A stretch of 16,177 bases of DNA, from contig BBXU01000432.1 of assembly GCA_001598975.1 (NCBI GenBank), forward strand, positions 1 to 16,177. The letters are read 5' to 3'. The notes under the pieces were generated by a model. That model saw nothing but the letters and a program-made list of their open reading frames with translations, had not been told where the DNA came from and did not search any database. Both the position numbers and the translations under genes were made by a program. How positions within the stretch are numbered: position 1 is the first letter of the stretch; each line of letters starts with the position of its first letter. This document shows positions 12,967 to 16,177 of the stretch, one piece after another. Source of the DNA: Parachlorella kessleri. Lineage: Eukaryota > Chlorophyta > Trebouxiophyceae > Chlorellales > Chlorellaceae.

Positions 12967-15735
12967 ATGGCAGAAGCTGAGCCTGACCTGGAGGAGCTAC
13001 GACTACCTCTCATCAGGTACGCCGTTGCACCCGGGCCAGCACGACAGCACGAGTGGCCCTTGAGTGCTGGTCAACCTCTCCCATGTGCTTGCCACTGCAG
13101 TGAAGACACGCAGCAATCCCAGGATAGTGCAGCCGCTGGACTTGGTAGCAGCTGTAAGCAGACCGTTTTCAATACGGTGCGCGAGGCGCTGGGGCTGGCA
13201 CTCTGCTATCGGCGGCCTTGGCGCCCAGGGACTGTTCTGCAATTCCTAGTGTCGGGCAGTTGGGGTGCAACCTGAGCAGGTTTGGCTCAATACTGCCACT
13301 GCAGGTTAATCTTTTCCTTGGCATCGGCCTCCTTAGCATGCCCTACGGCCTAAAGTTGGGAGGCTGGCTAGCCTTGATCCCACTCTGCCTCAGCACCTTG
13401 CTATTCTGCCTGTCAGCACACCTTATAGTGAAGGCGTTTGACCGCCTCCCGCATTCAGTTCAGCGGACCTATCCTGAGCTGGGTAAGCTGCAGTCATTTG
13501 GAGGGATCTGCTTCACTATGTGCAGCAAGTGCTGGACTACAAGGCACCTGGCTGTTTGGATTATGCAGGAGCCCATGCTGCTGGCCGAGCAGGCCATGCA
13601 CTTGTAGTGGCATTTGCCCTGGTGGAGCTCTTTGGCGGCACTTGCATTGTATTGCTTGTGGTCTGGCAGCAGCTGGCGCTCTTGCTTCCCAGTGATGGTG
13701 AGCCGTTGAGCTGGATTGTCATGCTATCATCACATGTTCCTGAGGCCACATTCACATCATTTATGCCTGATGCACCAGGGGCAACCTGCCGATGTAGAGA
13801 TACCTGGTAGTACTTCGAGAACATAGACGCTGAGCTTGATAACATGTTCCGAGCTGAGCGCACCAATGTATCTGCTGCTTTTGGCCAGCTGGGTCAGTGC
13901 CCGCCTCCAGTTTACATGCTTGCAGGGCTGTGGGGCCAGCCGCCTCTGCAGGTTGCAGCCCTGGTGGCAAGCCTTGCCATGGCACCGACGCTCTTCCTCC
14001 GAAACTTCAAGAGCCTGGCAGGGATGAGCCTGCTAGGATTCTCCTCCAGTGTGCTGTTGACGCTGGTCGTGCTGAGCCTGCTGCCGCTGGACCCTCACCG
14101 CACAGGGATGCCGCAGCAGGTGGGGATGGCATGTAACAGTTCATGGCATGTTCGGTGCATAGCGTTGAGCTGGTGCACTTCCGCACAGGATGGCCTCCAC
14201 CCACTATTGATGCTTGACAGAAACCTGCCTAATTGAACATAAGGCACAGGGTGCTGCGACCGTAGTGAGTACAGGACAGAAAGCACAGTGTGCGGAGCGC
14301 TTTGCCTGTTGTGCTGCATGTGCGCCCACTACACCAGCTGCGTACACTCTGCTGAAACCTCGCTCCCTTGTCCATGCAGCCACCTCCTGGCCACACTCTA
14401 GCTTCACTTGGAATGCTTCAGTCGGTTGGCATTTTTGCTGTCTCGGTCTCGGGCCACTCCACCCTTCCCTCCCTGCGGGCAGCCATGCGCAAGCCGGCGC
14501 TGTTCCCGCGGGTGCTCACAATAACCTTCAGTGTCATGATGGTGTTCTACATGGCGTTAGCAGCAGCTGGGTGAGGAAATCTTGCTGGAAATGTTGCGTC
14601 GTTGGCTGCCTTGTACACTAGTGGTGCTGACATGGGTGATAGCATTGCGACTCGACAGCATCTGTATGGCCTAGCCAGAAGCATAGTCTCTGCTGAGAGG
14701 CCATGCGGAATGCCTGTAGGTATTTCTACTTTGGCGACGCGTCCGCCCCTTTGGTGACTGCTAACCTAGCGGTCGAGTCAGTGTTCAGTGGGAGGGCGCT
14801 CCTCGGCGTGATTACTGTGGACCGACTGCTGGCGGCACTGATCCTAGTTTCATGTATTGCCAAGTATCCCGTGCTGGTCATGGTGATCCAGGTATGCCAG
14901 AGCTAGCCCACTAGCTGGCCGGCCAGCCAGCCACCAAGCTAAGTCTGGATTCTCCTGCGTGGCCTTGCCGAGTAACATATTGGGGTGTGCTGACCTTCCT
15001 GGCCGGAGCCAAGTATGCCGCAGTCTTTGTCACTGCAGGATATGCTGTTCAACCTGTGCCCGCCCTACCCCCCTGGCTCCCCGCCAGGCTTCAGGCGCAT
15101 GCCACGCCAAGTGTTTGTTTATGCCGTGAGGCTGACGGTGTTCCTGCTGGGGGTGGCCATCTCTTATTCCTCCCAGAGCTTTATCGGAGTGGTGATCAGC
15201 CTGGTAAGTCCCAGCCATGTGTCGTCTGGTGTCACCTCTTGTGTCACCATGCACCCTTCTTCGCAGGAGAGTGGCAATGGTGGCTGGCTTTGCTACCATC
15301 CAAGGATGCGCTGGGAGTCTGTACACCAGTTGTGTGGGCAGTTGCTGGCTGCTGTCTGCTCCTGGTGTGTGTGAGCTGTTTTGCTGATGGAGGATGTCTG
15401 TTCCAGCACCCACAAGCTGCCTCTGTATCCCTCTGCAGGTGGGTGGGCTGTGCAGCATATCCTGTAGCCTGGTTTTGCCCACTGCCTTCTTCTGCTTCCT
15501 GGCCTGGAAAGACCTCAATGTCAAGTCCAAGGCAGGTCTGTCGCTGCTGCTCCTGGTGGGCGTTGGGCTCGTGTGCTCAATCACGGCGCAGAACCTGTGT
15601 GCCATCATCTCTCATGCTCACCAGCAGCAAGGGGAGGAGCCGGCGCCAAGTGGGCTGCACAGTGTGGTGTCGTATTTACTGGGTGGTACTTCCACTGTGA
15701 CACCCCTGCCGGCAGCGATGTATGTGCCCGCATAA
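12967..15735 (+). CDS. AAAP-family amino acid transporter (AVT/VIAAT-like)
   Basis: Membrane carrier of the amino acid/auxin permease family (Aa_trans), which moves neutral or other amino acids with protons; AVT1-type members sit in vacuolar or vesicular membranes. Exons: 12967-13016, 13101-13176, 13305-13482, 13569-13697, 13926-14119, 14380-14570, 14720-14891, 15039-15203, 15439-15735. All introns are GT-AG, phases agree, 483 aa, a usual length for the family. A short acidic N-terminus (1-35) leads to the signature of the first membrane helix, KQTVFNTVNLFLGIGLLSMPYG. Further hydrophobic segments occur throughout, including LALIPLCLSTLLFCLSAHLIV, AFALVELFGGTCIVLLVVWQQ, a helix after FLRNFKSLAG, the GHSTLPSLRAAMRKP loop, the FYMALAAAGYFYFG helix and a C-terminal hydrophobic group; 10-11 spans are likely. 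Substrate and membrane cannot be told from sequence. The upstream frame has no ATG, so the start is the first Met. It is divergent from dihydropyrimidinase. Confidence 0.9.
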
Positions 15736-16177
15736 GCTGCCGACAGGCACTGTGCTTCCAGCTCATTAGTGACTTTCTGAGGTGCTGCTCATAGTTTTCC
15801 TACATTTATTTGTAACCGTACCTGAATGCGCTTGTGTAAATTTTACGCTCATGCATCGGTCTCCTGACACCTGTATCAAGTCCCTGTCCAGCGGAGATGT
15901 AAACAACTTCCAGGCAGAATGTGTCTTGTGGGTCGAGGTGGACACGCTGGGCACCTACTGACTGAACAGACAGATTGGCTGTCATCGCGCCAAAGGTCAG
16001 TTCACCTTAGGTAAGCACTCCTGGCAGTTCCCTTTGACGGCTCAGCTGGGCTCCCGGCTCAGCCCCAGCATTATTCGTGCCACTCCTGCTGTGGAGCTCT
16101 TAGTAGAAGCGTCCTGCGAGACGTGCGGCGCGCTGTTGTAGACTGGTATAGTGTGTGGGTTTGTGTGTGTGTGGGGG
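15736..16177. other. transporter 3' untranslated region and right-end intergenic sequence
   Basis: No further gene is supported. The first ~170 bp hold three TGTAA motifs (15811-15815, 15835-15839, 15898-15902), candidates for the transporter 3' end. The last 30 bases (from about 16148) are a GT-rich low-complexity tract that ends at the window edge. Confidence 0.5.
15811..15815 (+). terminator. putative polyadenylation signal of the transporter (TGTAA)
   Basis: First of three TGTAA motifs after the stop codon, 76 nt downstream, in a T-rich setting typical of algal 3' ends. The copies at 15835-15839 and 15898-15902 are alternatives. Confidence 0.5.

Noticed and set aside
15030..15608. Minus-strand open frame of 192 codons
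   Set aside because: It is antisense to transporter exons 8 and 9, and has no recognisable motif.
16148..16177. GT-rich end as a possible telomere
   Set aside because: The repeat is irregular GT, not TTTAGGG or TTTTAGGG, and the window edge is arbitrary.

Overview
The window is nuclear DNA of a green alga (Chlorophyta). A trebouxiophyte-like lineage is my best guess, from moderate GC content, very short exons, introns of roughly 120-310 bp with strong GTGAG/GTAAG donors and TGCAG acceptors, and TGTAA motifs (the usual chlorophyte polyadenylation signal) after several stop codons. No bacterial, viral or transposon gene was seen. I placed about 40 introns by hand from splice consensus, reading phase and conserved protein motifs. 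Every spliced reading frame closes without a stop codon.

Layout from left to right: (1) 1-710, minus strand: the 5' part of alanine aminotransferase with a mitochondrial presequence, running off the left edge. (2) 888-4356, plus: complete RNA lariat debranching enzyme DBR1, 11 exons, 477 aa. It is head-to-head with the aminotransferase across a 177-bp gap. (3) 5125-7944, plus: a 415-aa single-KH-domain RNA-binding protein of unknown function, 10 exons. (4) 8696-12714, minus: dihydropyrimidinase (PYD2/DPYS), 12 exons, 524 aa, with a likely N-terminal signal peptide, a C-terminal KDEL and a GC-AG first intron. (5) 12967-15735, plus: an AAAP-family amino acid transporter (AVT/VIAAT-like), 9 exons, 483 aa, divergent from dihydropyrimidinase across 252 bp. 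The remainder is untranslated or intergenic sequence.

Two themes emerge. DBR1 and the KH protein both concern RNA. The aminotransferase, the dihydropyrimidinase (pyrimidine breakdown towards beta-alanine) and the amino acid transporter all concern nitrogen and amino acid turnover, and the last two could share a promoter. Linkage in algal nuclear genomes does not by itself prove shared function. The most interesting observations are the apparent ER-lumen targeting of dihydropyrimidinase, its GC-AG intron and the simple repeats lying against its splice acceptors, and the unassigned KH protein. I did not find a clear new multi-gene system.
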